A program made the position numbers and the translations under genes. Shown in pieces: positions 1 through 12,869 of a DNA stretch of 64,000 nt. Within the stretch, counting starts at the first letter, position 1; every line of letters begins with the position of its first letter. The stretch is from Paraphysomonas bandaiensis (lineage: Eukaryota > Chrysophyceae). The stretch covers positions 186,001 through 250,000 of the forward strand of contig CBFFRP010000263.1 of NCBI GenBank assembly GCA_965644295.1, given 5' to 3'. The notes beneath the pieces are model-generated. The model had not been told where the DNA came from, did not search any database, and worked only from the letters and a program-made list of their open reading frames with translations.

Positions 1-302
1 ATATTATTACAACAGCGTATTACATACTCGGCTTTTGTTGCTGGACTAACTGGACTCTTCCCTGCGGCATCAACTTTCGACTTGACAGTATTACATGTGG
101 CCTAATATATACAAATGAGATGTACAAACAAACAAACCAGGTCCTATAGTACTTGAAATTTTGTCAAAAGGTCTCCAATTTCACCCACTGCACCATCTAG
201 ATTGGACCCCGCGGAATTAACGGACGCCCTCTGAGGCATCCTAAACTCATTTGAACTGCCGCCTCTATTATTATCAGATGTACCGAAATCAGTAAACGAC
301 AT
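1..302 (-). CDS. Syntaxin-like protein, N-terminal part (truncated by window edge)
   Basis: Two exons read leftward: 302-153 starting ATG and 101-24, joined in phase 0 across a 51-nt GT-AG intron, with a further GT donor at 23, so the gene continues outside the window. The 76 visible residues begin MSFTDFGTSD, continue with a polar Ser/Asn/Gly-rich stretch, then GEIGDLLTKFQ. The MSF/MSY start followed by a polar linker and a helix with LLxxFQ resembles endosomal Qa-SNAREs (syntaxin-7/12, Pep12), which mediate endosome fusion. The SNARE motif and membrane anchor would lie outside the window, so the family call is inference; the exon structure is better supported than the name. Confidence 0.4.
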
Positions 303-506
303 TTCTATTCTCTAAGCTTAAAGCTTTCGAGAAGGACTACCTCTAAAATATAGAAAACAAATAATATTGCCCTCTGTCCTAATATACCACAAGGAAAATA
401 TAATGAGCGAAACCAGAAGAGTAAGCTGCTGTATAGGTATGCATATACACAGGAAGCATACTGCTGTACAGAGGAGAAAAACCAACCAAACATGTGATCG
501 TACCTC

Positions 507-790
507 TGTATGTATGTATGTATGTATGTATGTATGTATGTATGTATGTATGTATGTATGTATGTATGTATGTATGTATGTATGATCGTACCTCTGTATG
601 TATGTATGTATGTATGTATGTATGTATGTATGTATGTATGTATGTATGTATGTATGTATGTATGTATGTATGTATGTATGTATGTATGTATGTATGTATG
701 TATGTATGTATGTATGTATGTATGTATGTATGTATGTATGTATGTATGTATGTATGTATGTATGTATGTATGTATGTATGTATGTATGCA
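507..790. repeat. (TGTA)n microsatellite
   Basis: About 280 bp of perfect TGTA tetranucleotide repeats. They are interrupted once, at 583-596, by a second copy of the 13-base unique flank gatcgtacctctg that also precedes the tract at 496. The duplicated flank suggests slippage or unequal exchange duplicated the boundary together with repeat units. Open frames through it (His-Thr-Tyr-Ile on one strand, Met-Tyr-Val-Cys on the other) are repeat artefacts. Confidence 0.97.
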
Positions 791-2838
791 TGGTATACTG
801 GAGTACAGCAGTATGAGGATATGGTCAAGAGGTATGTGGAATTGTCTACTCGTCTCATCTGTGTGGGTGCGATTTTGATGATGTCTTGCCATTAGTCCCA
901 AGCTAAGTGGATCATGAAGAAATTCTTGATCTGGGTGATATCCGGGTACAGATTGATAGTTTAATTCGTCAGCACCCTGCTTTGATCGAAGCTTCGCATT
1001 TCGATAAGCAGAAGTCAAGAGTCAGCGTGACGGGAAAATAACTGAACGGATGTGGAAAAACACAAGCGCAAGACTTTCTAGCAAATGATGAAGTACCTGA
1101 AGACGAGGGTGAAATCTGTAAGGAGAAGAAGGAGGAAGACAACCGAAAACACAATAATGCACGCATGAAGCTGCCAACACGACATCGTTGCATATTTATT
1201 GCATTTGTATTTTGTATAGAACTATGAATGCTTGTGAGATGTTGTTTAGCAGAACTAAGGTTGTTATGACTGGTTTTCGTAAGCAAATGACATATAAGCA
1301 TTAAATTGAATGCTTGGCCAACGTATAATGTTAGCTAAAGCGAATTTTCTTCTGCGATTCAATATGATATCTGGAGTATCACGATTTTTCAAACAACCTA
1401 TTTTCGGCATTTTTTTGCCATTTTAGCCTTCCTCACGTTCTGGTGTCTAGTGTACATGCGGTCAGTGGTCCATGAGTGGCGATCTCCAAAATTATACATA
1501 CATCATCTGTGAATAATATCTCGTTAGTGTCTAGGAATATAGTGATCTATATATATGAATGATAGCGTCAAACACCCCAAGTAAAACACTTTTCTGAGTT
1601 CTTATCTGTATCATCCACACTCTGGACATAATCCATATACCCTAGATATTAATTCCCTGATAATCCAGCAGAATCTTCATTATGCACTATCATGCAACAT
1701 GTTAGAAAGATTTCGCTTTTATTGTGAGATGTGTTTAACCGGAACTATGATCTCAGGTTAAGAGCAGAAGTCATCGCACAAACAGTTTCGTTGTTCGTTA
1801 CGCATCAAACAAAAAAGGTATAGTCACACGTAAGCGCACTGTCATCGTACATGTATATCACACTACATACATACATATATATAATATGGTAATAATGTCC
1901 ATACGACTCTACACAGGCGGGGTAATTACACTGAATTGTTGAGCTTTGCTTTTTGTGAGCAATTAAAATCTGTAGCTTCTAAGATATTTAAATTATATCC
2001 GTTACTCAAAGAATACAGTAGTAGCTAACTGTATTATGAGAACCAATAATATGATAGCCATTGTAGTGATGAAACTGAAATATACTGACTGTGCAAGCTA
2101 GTGACGATGTAAGATCGTAGTAGAAATGGTTGGTGTTGTACAGATAAAAAGAGTTGGTGAACGTCAATGAATGAAGTGTGGTATCTCTTATCAGTTATAA
2201 TTATATAATATTCTATATAAGTGTTTATCAAGGTCTTATTACTTGAAATGCCAATTTCTAACATGAATTCTCCTCACAGCTATTCCTAGTATCATGTTGT
2301 GTGCCAGTTTACAGTAGTGGATGTGATTGTCTGTTCTACTTTCTCTTCAGAACACCTATTCTTACAGGACATTCCCGGCATTGCCGAGACTCTATTGCAA
2401 CCTCGTTGTTATTATCATCTATTTTCTCAAAGAACACTCATGCAATGACTTTTGGTACCAGTTTATTGCTCACATCACCAATTAATTATTTTGGAGTTGA
2501 CATGTAGGTACTACTTCACTGTATAATATATAATATGGCAATAGGAACTGATGTTTAATCCAATACAAAAATAGACTCACAAGAGTTATGGATTGAATAT
2601 TATTGTTAAAAACGAACAAATCAGATTTAGTAGGTATGTTTCTAATAAGAAGTTCTCACTGTAATACAACAACAAAGGGTTGACACTGAGCATCACTATT
2701 AACCTGCCATTATCATATTAATTATTACCTGTGAACTCTTAAATAAACTAGCGCCGTATTTTAATTCCTCCGACAAGCCGACGACCTCTGCATCACATTA
2801 CGTAAACGGAGCTACTAGGACGCGGATTATATATTTCT
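791..2838. other. Gene-poor AT-rich interval
   Basis: No supportable gene. One exon-like stretch on + (about 919-1041) reads DHEEILDLGD and on to a TAA after some 40 codons, with amphipathic, protein-like composition, but I could not connect it to an upstream exon in a consistent phase. The rest is AT-rich, with TATATA-type runs near 1540-1560 and 1870-1890. The left end holds the microsatellite flank; the right end is the 3' side of USP7. Confidence 0.5.
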
Positions 2839-5800
2839 TTACCTGCCGTTCCCGCCTCCCCTATCTCCAACTCTTACAGATGGTCGTTGTATGCCGAGCT
2901 TAGGAAGCGGCATTTCACTTCTGGACCAATCAGTCTCTGCCTCACCAGTATACTCGGGGTAGTATAATGTGAATATATCCCACACGGAGCGGGGTGTGGA
3001 GAGAACTGAATTGACAGACTCTGGATGAGAGTCTCTATGCACATTTGTGCAATTTTCTGAATCTGAAGTGTCTGAGGAGTCATTTGGTATCGGAGAAGGG
3101 ACTACAGCTCCGATGTTGTTCCTGCGTCATCGATCATTTTTCAAGTGAGATGTCGGAACATAATCACGGATTACAATCACAATTCTTTCATATAAATTCG
3201 AACAAATAAAAATGCCATAATAATAACATCTAGTCATTCAAGATGTAGAAAAAAGTAGCGAGGTTATCGTTACCTCATATCAGCTATATCAACATCTTCG
3301 ATCTGATCATCTGCAGGTAGTGAACGATCTTGCGATCGAAGAATATAGTGTGGAGGGTGTTGATCACATACCACAGCCAAACGCACAGTGTCCCAATTAG
3401 TATGTCCGGTGATAATTGAGAGGCGATGGGCTATCGATTCAAACGTATCGTCTTCGCGAATATAACTCAGACATGGACCAGAGTTTGACAGGACCGGCTT
3501 GGCCAGCTGCAAATAAAGTTCAAAGCTATGAACCGCAACAGGAATAGAACGAATCCGTACTCCCCCGCAGACTGTGGCTTTACCCGACATGAACCTCCAC
3601 TCTTCTGCAGTCACATATTGCACCCCCAAACTTTGTGTCGTATATGAAGCACACTCAGAGCTGAAGTATTCAACCCAACTTTCCGGTACAGTACTCAGCT
3701 GTGCAGAAGGCGACAGAATGCTCTTAACTTGATAATTCCATATGCAAAACGCAATAATGGCTGGTTCAGAGCTACCAATAGGAGGAACTAGTGATGGACG
3801 AATCGATCTGAACCAAAGATAGTCTCTAGATTCAAAAGAATTCGTGTCGCTGTTAAATTCTGGCTCATTGTTAGTCGCATCTAACTTTGGCCTTACATCT
3901 CTGGTGTGCTCATTCGCACCTTCCATTCGCCGCTTGGTGCATTTCTGCAACATCCCGTCAGATGCAATACCCGTCTCAAGGACACCCGTGGAGCTAGTAC
4001 TGGGAATACTGCTTTCACGCAATATTTCTTCAGAACGATCTCTATCTGCAGGGCTGCCACCAGTATCCTCATCTGCGAGGCATATATGATGCCGCACAAT
4101 CTGCAGTAGCTCAGACATTTGCAAAGCTTCATCTTTAGGAATATGGAGAAAGATTTTATTGTGGGCGACGAATTCGTCCGGTACAGGTGTAATTCTTTCC
4201 GGCCAAGTAATATCTCGGTAGACGGGTATGAGGTCCATAACGTCAGATATATTGCGGCCCTTCCACTGCTCTAAGTATAACTGTGCAGCCTGGGGAAATA
4301 TCCGCTCAGATAGCCATTCCTCACGCTGAGACCTCATGCGGTGGTCAACTAGCACAATTTCCATCCCACGCACCATGGAATTACCAGAAATTGGGAAGGG
4401 AACACATCCGATCTCCAAATAATACTTACCCTTACTCACAGAATTCATAAATTTCTCCAGAGACACCTTTTGACGAATGGACATAAACATTGACTTCTCA
4501 GAATTCATTTTTGTAGTCCTACCAACAGCTAATCGGCGGTGATCTGGGAAGCGCAGGTGCTTGGACACCGCCTTCGGGACATAAACGCACGACATATCTT
4601 TGGAGAGAGTAATTACAGCTTCACGATTAAAGAAACACTCTACGGGCTGATCATTTTGTGGAATCCCGTTATTCAGAGCTTGTATCCATAATCCGACATT
4701 TCTACGAAAGTAAGGGCTAAAGCTAAAATCACTGTGGGGATATATATGCACCAATACTTTATAAGCTTCGAATTTCAAATATTGCTTAAGCTTTGAGACA
4801 GGTGGTACACTTGTCTCGTCTTCCTCATCACCTGAATGAAGTAAGGTTGGAGGCAGACAGCTGATTATGTCTCCACACTCCACATCAGCATCTTTCAAGT
4901 ACATATCACTGTGCTTATCAATCTCTTTCACATTAAGAGGAGACATCACATTCACAATATCCACGTCCTGCCACGCTGAAGGAACAGATAGATTGAAGTG
5001 TTCAAACGCAGAAGTCAATAGGGCTTGTCCTGTAGAATGCAGAGTCGACACACTTTCGTTTTCTTCTAGAATGACATGCCCGATGTACGTCAAAGGAATA
5101 GCAGCAGCACAGGCCTCTGAGTCAGATCCAGTTGGTGACGCAATCAACGGCGAGTGAGGGAGAGTAAAATCTTCGTCGAATATTTTGAAAAAAATTACGT
5201 TGGAGGTACAAGAGCTTTGGTTAATAGACTCACTCAGAGCGCCGAGTACTTCGCGTGAAAGATCTTCCAGCATGACAATGAGTTCGGTGCGATATCCCTG
5301 TTGCAGTTTTTTGAAAGGAATCCTCCCCTTACCAATACCACAACCTTCACAAGGATCAAAAGTTAGTGTAAACTGAGGAGGCTGTAGATATTGTGCAGCT
5401 GTCTTGAGAATCTCTTTTTCTTTAAGACGAATAGATGAAATTTGCTCCACTAGCTTGGCGTCATTTTGCTCCTGGAACACGTGAATGAAGTAGTATGCTC
5501 CTTGATCATCCACAGGAGTCAAGAGGTCTCCAAAAGTGACCACGCTTCGTACACGAAATACGCCATTAGAACAGCATGTTCCCTTCCAGAGTTCTGAACA
5601 CAGATACGAATTTCAATAATAAAGGCGTGCAAGTGCGTTGACATGAAAAAACAATCAGTACCTATCATATCAGGTGAGGTATTCAGTTCATCGGCAATAG
5701 CGAGCAGTAGACCGAGATGGAGGCCACCTCTAATGAAATTGATCGATCTCACATTTCGCTGGCTGATGAAGTCTTCATCTGGAGTGATTTCATAGAACAT

Positions 5801-8121
5801 GGCAATGTCTTCTTCAAGAAAATAGTTGACTGATACGAAGCATTCGATATGCTTTTGCACCATCATCATTTCCACTTTTTTCATTCTCTCTTCCTCGAGT
5901 CTTAAATTCAGCTCACGTGGTATCTCCACAGGTGACATCATCTGCTACGCGGTCAGTGACGGTGTTAATTCTAGCATAATAAGAAGTTGTACTGGACCTG
6001 TGCTGCTTCTGTCTCTCTGATATAAACAAGCATATACGCTGAGCTGAATCCTGCACCACTCTCCTCGCCGTAACACATCTCTACAGCCTCCCTGCGATCT
6101 GCAGGAAATACATTTTCGTCATCGAATTTGTACCACTTCCCGCGTGTGCTCTTGTCCTTCCCGAATACGCCATCCCAAAACGCATCCTTACCCGTAGGGC
6201 GAATGAATGCGTAGTAGTGCCCACCGTAGACATCCCCCTGCATAGTGCTTAGCACAGTAACAATCACACTCAGCCGAACCACTTACTGCATGAACGAGTA
6301 CACTATGCAGCTGAAAAACGTTGTTCGACACTAGCCCCTCCTCTCCCTCCGTCGTGTCCTTCGTCTCAGGAGAGTCCACAAACTCATTGAGATCCAAACG
6401 CAAGGGAAATTCAAACCGATCGTGAATTTTAGCGAATCCCTAAGTAGAATGCATATAAACACCGTATAAGCTTACTTTGGGCCAAATGTGCGCATATATA
6501 TTACCATTCGCCGCATGTCGAACTCAAATCGTTTGAGATGTATCGTTAGGACGGGAGGAAGCTCTGTAAATATCACGCCTTTCTCAGCATCCTGCTTTCC
6601 CCGCCTAATACATTGTAGAAAAAAGTAAACCTTGGTAAAAGACACAATATGTGGTGCAATAAAACGCACCCTTCTCCTGCGTCGTACTGGTTTTCTCCCG
6701 ACAACATTTCCTTTGCGATGTACTTCCTAAATGACTCGTACACATCCTTGCAGCCTTTTACGTCAAGCTATACATACATAATAGTAACAAGACTTCCGAC
6801 GCATATGACAAGTAAACTCCAAATTGCCCCACTTTGGACTTCGCGATTAGATTGCAACACCACTAACCTGTATGTCATAAAAGTCCTCTTCCCGTGAGCT
6901 CTCATAGGCAATATTTACACAGCGGATGTAGCTCCTGACTTTACCAGCAAACAATTTCTTCACAATGCCATCTGCAGGTGTGCCCTTCATACACTCCTCC
7001 AATTTATCTAGAAGTACTCGGAGCATTTCCTGCACATCCTGCTGCTGGAATGCTTCATAGCTATCCCACCCAAAGGCATGGGTGAGGTCCTTAGTAGAGA
7101 CAGGCCCCGTGCTGGTCTGGGTGTGCTATGAGAACAATCCACAAAAATACATGACGGTTGTATTAAGGATACACAGTATATAAATACACAGTATCACATC
7201 CTTTGTGACAGTACAATTAGGAAACATTACCTGGAGTTGGTTGAAAACATTCTGCAGAGCAAGTGTAGTGGACTCGTCGTATATCTCCTCTGCGAACGGG
7301 ATGATATAAACGCCTTTTCTGAAGGCATTGACGTGGTACAACATCTGCAATATTACGATGAGCCATTACACGCTGAATATAGTGTAAGCCATTACAGGCT
7401 TTCGATATAGGCACCCTGCGCGGCACAAATTCGACAAACACACCTGCAGTAGTGCATTGAGGTAGCACGTTGCTCCAAGATTCTCCAGTCCGACCATGTC
7501 GGTATGCCTTTTAGAATTGTAGTCGAACGGGACATTAGTCAGCGGAATAGGTAGCGCCTGTAGACGCACTTTCACTATAACATATTCATCGGGGGTCACA
7601 AAGTTATGCACATTCGAGCGAATGAAATTCGCATCTATAAGTGCTCGCCCTCTGTCTTCACTATCTCTCTCAGTTTTCACATACACGTAACTGACAACCT
7701 CAGAAGGTATAAAAATATCCGAAGGAGCCGATGGAAGTGGCAAAATAGTAATCGAAAACTTGACATTTAACTTATATCCATCAGGTAACTGATTGCAATT
7801 GTAGAATCCGACATATCCCTTGATTTCATGTTGTGTAATCCGCAATAGTACTCCCCAATCAGCCCCCTTCCATCTGTGTAGATTGGTTGTTGGATCTGTG
7901 TCTATATCCTTATCAAAACAACCGTGAATTATCCTCCTGCACACAGACACATACAATATTATGCAATTTATACAATCCAGCTGCATCACTTACGCCACAT
8001 CTAGCTGCTGCTCCCACTCCAACACATCATCATCATCAATATTAAGGTAGATATTATTATCTACCAACTCATCTACTTGATCTGTGGAATCATTATTCGG
8101 ACGAGGGACGTCGTAGTTCAT
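2839..8121 (-). CDS. USP7: Ubiquitin carboxyl-terminal hydrolase 7 (MATH + UCH + UBL domains)
   Basis: Eleven exons: 8121-7994, 7936-7444, 7344-7231, 7125-6868, 6767-6670, 6604-6505, 6439-6287, 6237-5998, 5941-5662, 5593-3274, 3121-2839. They sum to 4467 nt, 1488 residues plus stop. An acidic N-terminus is followed by a MATH domain (about 43-190), which in USP7 recruits p53/MDM2-type partners. The USP core has Cys box GLENLGATCYLNALLQ (catalytic Cys near 200), then YIIPFAEE, HAFGWDSYEAFQQQDVQE, and His box GDVYGGHYYAF (His near 455) with KFDDENV. A long C-terminal half corresponds to the tandem ubiquitin-like domains and includes WLSERIFPQ-type segments. USP7 removes ubiquitin from nuclear substrates. 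The protein is longer than the roughly 1100-residue vertebrate form, mainly in the C-terminal half, which has a low-complexity Ser/Glu insert around 4000-3840. The splice at 5998/5941 uses a weak donor (GTCCAG). Domain order and active-site motifs make the family assignment firm. Confidence 0.93.
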
Positions 8122-8733
8122 GTTATTTATGTATATCTCCGCTCAGTGTTCTAGTTGCATGATACACCAGCAAGATACAGTAAACCACACACTTATGCAC
8201 TGGAATTATACGTGTGGTAGTCAATTTTAATTGGGTTTAGTTGGTATAAGTCCCACACTACTGATGTAATAACAGAGGAGTGTATTGGGCACCTAACACC
8301 AAAACTTAAATAGTGGACCCACCTCAGCCTTATATATGGGCGCCTGCAGTGTAGTGCACCCCGCATGCATACATACAATACACGTACCGTACTATCTATG
8401 CGGTCATTCTCTATGAATCTTGCTGTATACCCCACACATACACACAGTGTGCATGGGTGTGTTCTGTGCATGCAGCACGACAGAACACTGCATGGAACTC
8501 TGGACCATGACTGTATATATGCTGTAGTTGGCATATACCGTTGTATTTCGAACCCCAGTTGTATGCATGTACGATCGTAGTATATAGCAGTGTGTGTATG
8601 TGTATACTGTACTGGGATACTCAGCTCTGTATGTGTGTGGCCCATATGCTGAAATGCACATAACGCACCACTTCAATTCTATTAACTCACACATCACTCC
8701 TCCATACATTGACCACAATTACCCTTGTGCATC
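8122..8733. promoter_or_regulatory. Divergent intergenic region, USP7 / TPR gene
   Basis: 612 bp between two head-to-head start codons. It is rich in alternating TATATA, TGTGTG and CATACA tracts, with ATATATGG at 8333-8340 and TATATATGC at 8513-8521, and has no reading frame with gene-like composition. It probably holds both promoters. No specific factor site can be named. Confidence 0.45.
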
Positions 8734-10552
8734 ATGAACGCAATAGTATTATCATTCGCGCTCCTGTGTAGCATCAGCATGGGTCTGGGTGACGATCCTC
8801 TCCCCTATGGAGTGGTTAACTTCAAGACATCATGTGCGGACACTGTGGAGGAAGATTTCAACACTGCTGTCAGCATGATGTACTCATTCTGGTATTCTGA
8901 GTCACTGATTATGTTTGATGATATTATTTCAAGAGATCCGAAGTGCTGTATGGCTTACTGGGGCGCAGCGATGACTTACAACCATCCCGTGTGGGATTTT
9001 ATTGAAGACGACCGCTTGGAGGCCGCAGGAGAATACTCTAGTAAAGCGACATCATGTGCTACAACTTCATCAATTACTGATAGAGAGTTGGGATACATTG
9101 AATCCTTAGCAGTATACATGAACACCAGTGACCCTACAATTACTGATCCCGCTAAACGATTACAGAAGTACGCAGATGCTGTCAATTGGAAAGTTTACCA
9201 GCCATACGATCCTATCGACGAGAATGCGGGGTATGTATGACTTATTTATATTCGTCTAATATATAATACATAATATATATTAGTGTAATATATGGCCTGG
9301 CTATGATTGGTGTTGGCTACTACTCGGAGACCGAGCCGGAGGATGGTTTCCCCAACCTCATGCTTGCTGGACTCACAGAGGAGCTTATTGTTCGACGAAA
9401 CAAGGAATCACCTGGTGCCCTACACTATGTGATTCACTCATATGACCAACCTGGATATGCTTTCCGTGCGCTTGATGCGGCCTATAAGTATTGTAATGTT
9501 TCCGTTAAAGTACCTCACGCTCTCCATATGCCATCTCATATATTCAGTGATCTTGGGCTATGGGACGATATGATCACTGCTAACACCCGCTCTATGAACT
9601 CCGCGTACTCCACCGCTTCAGAACCAACAGGAGATTGGTACCATGCATCATACTTTCTAGAATTTGGCTCACTGCAGCGTGCAATGGACTGCGATGCTTT
9701 CAACTTGGTACTCACTATGCAAGAGCTGTCCGTCAGTCAACCCCAAGGATTCAGCGCAGAAGCTGCGGTGCGTGTTCCTACCATGTACTATGTTGAAACT
9801 CGAGATTGGGAAACCGCCGCAGACTTCGATCTGAGCAAATTTTACAGTGTTCCAGCTGAAATGTGGGAGAACAACCCGTGGACCGAGATAACCGCGAATT
9901 TCATTGCTACTGCTGCTAGAGCGATACTCAACTTCCCTGCGGAAGACATTACTGCCTCTAGGCAAGCAGTAGATGATGCAAACACAGCTCTACTCAGTGA
10001 CCCCGATTGGACTATTCACCAGTTACCCTACTGGCGCCTGTCATTTAACGTCATGGTGGAGTCTGCGCGTGCTTGGGAAACGTTTCGTGTCAAGTCTGCC
10101 GATGACGGCATCGAGGCGATGGAGGCAGTAAGAGAATTACAAGTAAAGAGCTGGGCTCCTGAAGTGGCCCACGCATGGGATGCTAACGAGCAGCTTGCAG
10201 AAATGTTTCTCTTGCGAGGTCGAGAGGGAGATATCGAAAGTGCCCTGGCTGCCTACGAGAAAGCAATATCGATATATCCGAATAGGTATCGCTCACTCGC
10301 CGGCGCCGCCAAATGTGCCGATATGCTGAAGAATGATATCAAGGCGAGTCGATACTATGGCGATGTAAGTGGTTTATCACAATTTGCCTGTGTCGTTTGA
10401 CATCTTTTATTCAGCTGATTACTCTTACGTCTGGCCCATTCCCGGACATGTCATTGACTGGTTTCGAGAGTGGTACATGCTCCGATTACTCCCCACTGAG
10501 GAGACCAGAGCTAGCGGATGCATATGATTACTTTTCGCTATCCAATAAGTAG
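8734..10552 (+). CDS. Secreted TPR-repeat protein of bacterial-type family
   Basis: Exons 8734-9230, 9284-10364 and 10415-10552 give 571 residues. The ATG chosen is followed by a hydrophobic signal peptide (NAIVLSFALLCSISMGLG). The first repeat reads FNTAVSMMYSFWYSESLIMFDDIISRDPKC and AYWGAAMTYNHPVW, a TPR pair in which a small Ala/Gly-rich helix follows Cys-Cys. The middle contains GALHYVIHSYD, then PHALHMPSHIF and LGLWDDMI, and a C-terminal TPR (LAAYEKAISIYPNR). This combination is the signature of a family of exported TPR proteins that I know mainly from bacteria; no enzymatic role is established. The introns show it is a resident eukaryotic gene, so a bacterial origin would be an old transfer. 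Function unknown. Confidence 0.8.
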
Positions 10553-12085
10553 ATTTTTTCTGTTGTTATTACTGTGTTACCATCTAAGTGGGAGCGCACA
10601 GTTAGTTTATATCAGCACCGACGCATGTGGATGCATATTTATTCGGCCACCGTTCTCGTATTCAAACATACAGTAGATTGTGTGTCACATTGGACAGTTC
10701 CTATTATGGTGCTAAGTTATTATATATTTAATAATATTGTGAGAGATTTTTTACATCAATTTATTTTGTAATGTCGTACATCATTTGTATTGATGAAATT
10801 TCGAGTACAAGTAGCCTCAGCATTGATAATCACAAGGACGCTCATATATGTGCATTGTTAACTCACAACCTCCTGGAAACCCTGCTGGGTGGCGTAACAA
10901 TTAATTGACGCAGGTGTAGGCACAACCAGGGCCTGGTAACCGTTAATGGTAATGCCATCAAAATTACCGGGAACTGGACTACCATATTAATGAGCCATTA
11001 ATACAGGCCCTAATCACAACTATCAACTATTATTACTTGCTGTCCTAATTTACAGAATTGCAATTAACTGATACCAAACTACTTGCTCCAGTAACTGCCA
11101 AATGAAGATTTAATCATAATAATAGTAAGAAGAATTACAATGACGATCGTTCAAATGACGATCATGAATCTTCAACAAATGTTATCATAAATTATAATTT
11201 ATAATATATTTCATTGAACAATTTAATTCACATATAATATCGTCTAATAAGATGGATCTTTATACTGCCTCGATATCTTGCTCAACTGAAATTTCATTTC
11301 AGAGTCGTCGATTCATGCTCTAAATGCCGAGGAGTCATACACTTGAGCAAATCAGTCATACTTATCTTAGCTCCCCTTAATAATCTTTTAATTTATTGGT
11401 AGTGGCATTCAAGTATCGAGTCAGCTTGTTAAGACGTGCTCACTTCCGCTGTCTATTACCATTAATCAAACTCTGCGTTTTAAGTTAATTGGTACAGGTA
11501 AGCTACATCATCACTTTCAGGTTGTAAGTTAATTGATACGCAAACCTGATCATCATCATGGAATGGAGGCTTTATCCTTTATCTACGAGGTGCACTTTAG
11601 AAATACTAGTGTAACAAAGTAATTAATTTAGAGTAGTTAATTAAGTTCTAAGTGCTGGTGAAAGCAATGTCTCAGGCTACTAACCCGTGATGCTGATTTT
11701 ATATATAGCTATATATTATAAATGTAATACGCACTAATTCAATGGAGTTATCATGTGTAAAAAATGGTAAGTTATAAGCATTGGTGCGATGGTTGATATC
11801 GATGACAAACGTGATTGTTGACGATCCTCTTTCATACATGTTCATCAATCACTTGTGAAAAATTCTCGTATTGTAGCCACAATATAGAAGCATATAAATT
11901 CAAACCAATACTTAATGTTTAATGGTAGCTGCCGCTGTTTACTAAAATCTACACTAGTCTAGCAAACTAACAAACCATAAGCATTACAACCACAGTGAAC
12001 ATATCAATGTTACAAACCATTCGCACTATGGACAGAAGCCTCACTTTGCCTGTATTATCATTATATATACTATCGTGCGAGTCTA
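10553..12085. other. Intergenic region with dispersed-repeat copies
   Basis: 1.5 kb with no gene. It contains one copy of the GACGATCGT-core dispersed repeat (11118-11220) and a segment near 11460-11560 (twofold gttaattg plus tacgcaaacctgat) that resembles 48390-48425, so both belong to mobile or repetitive families. An inexact palindrome of gtaatggtaatgcc type lies around 10930-11000. The remainder is AT-rich unique sequence. Confidence 0.55.
11118..11220 (+). repeat. Dispersed repeat copy A (GACGATCGT core)
   Basis: It has the order aatagtaagaagaat, then ATGACGATCGT, a spacer, ATGACGATCAtgaatcttcaac, then an AT-rich tail ending atatttcattgaac. The same order occurs at 14593-14790 (reverse strand) and 47450-47660 (+). 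This copy is shorter than the others on its left side. It probably belongs to a small non-autonomous transposon family; no terminal repeats or target duplication were resolved. Confidence 0.7.
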
Positions 12086-12869
12086 TTAAATAACCTTTTT
12101 CTCGGATGCGTCTATCTCAGCGACTGAATAAGCTGCAGATGCGAGCTGAGCCAGATTTACCACTTGCTTGATAGCACATCCAGGCAGACACCCATAAAAA
12201 CATAAATTAAAAATCCAGGGATGGGGATAGAATTTAAGAGTATATAGAAGGACGTAAAAGAGTTCCGCGCCAATGCAGCAGTAGGCGAACAAGAAGGGAA
12301 CAGCGTAGTACCATCTCAGGATAAAATTGCGCTTCTCAAGGGTTTCACTCGCTTTATGATGACCGGATACGCTGTGTACATCATAAGTAAATAAAACAAA
12401 CATTAAAATCTCTGACCTCATGACATGGAACCAGTGGCTGAATATATCTATGCAAATAAGGAGCACAATGCTAAACTTCCAGTCAGGATACAAGTGTGAC
12501 AGCATGAAGAGAAAGCCACATGTGGAGACTCTATCAGTTACCATATCCAAAATGCCCCCAAACTTAGAGCCTGTGACAGGGATTAGGGACAATGCAATTA
12601 TTATCACTGTACATACTCTGCTTGCACGCACGAGCCACAAAGCCGTCAATAGCATCTCCGCCAAAAGCAAGCAAATAAAACACCAAAGTCAGTTGCCACG
12701 AAGAGAGAGCAAAGTAAAATGACATGAACATGAAGAGTATTCTGGCGTACCCTACAAGCAATCATAAAACAATGACAGTAACAATAATACAGGAGCATAC
12801 ATACATACAACAGCACCTACCAATCAAGTTAGGATAAAAGAGCAATACTGACGATGCGGTGACTGGCAT
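12086..12869 (-). CDS. CDIPT: CDP-diacylglycerol-inositol 3-phosphatidyltransferase (PI synthase)
   Basis: Four exons, 12869-12821, 12751-12617, 12570-12417 and 12371-12086, give 207 residues, close to the roughly 213 of vertebrate CDIPT. The protein is a multi-pass ER membrane enzyme that transfers phosphatidate from CDP-DAG to myo-inositol. The CDP-alcohol phosphotransferase motif D-G-x2-A-R-x8-G-x3-D-x3-D is present as DGFVARACKQ, then SSKFGGILDMVTD, split by the second intron exactly inside the motif. Further matches are LIGYARILF near the N-terminus, SHWFHVM, AELFYVLLY and a C-terminal ASAAYSVAEIDASEKK, like the AARNMAALDAADR tail of the family. Start codon and phases are consistent throughout. 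Confidence 0.95.

Noticed and set aside
305-895. Long open frames of His-Thr-Tyr-Ile or Met-Tyr-Val-Cys repeats
   Set aside because: They are translations of the TGTA microsatellite; no splice, start or composition evidence for a gene.
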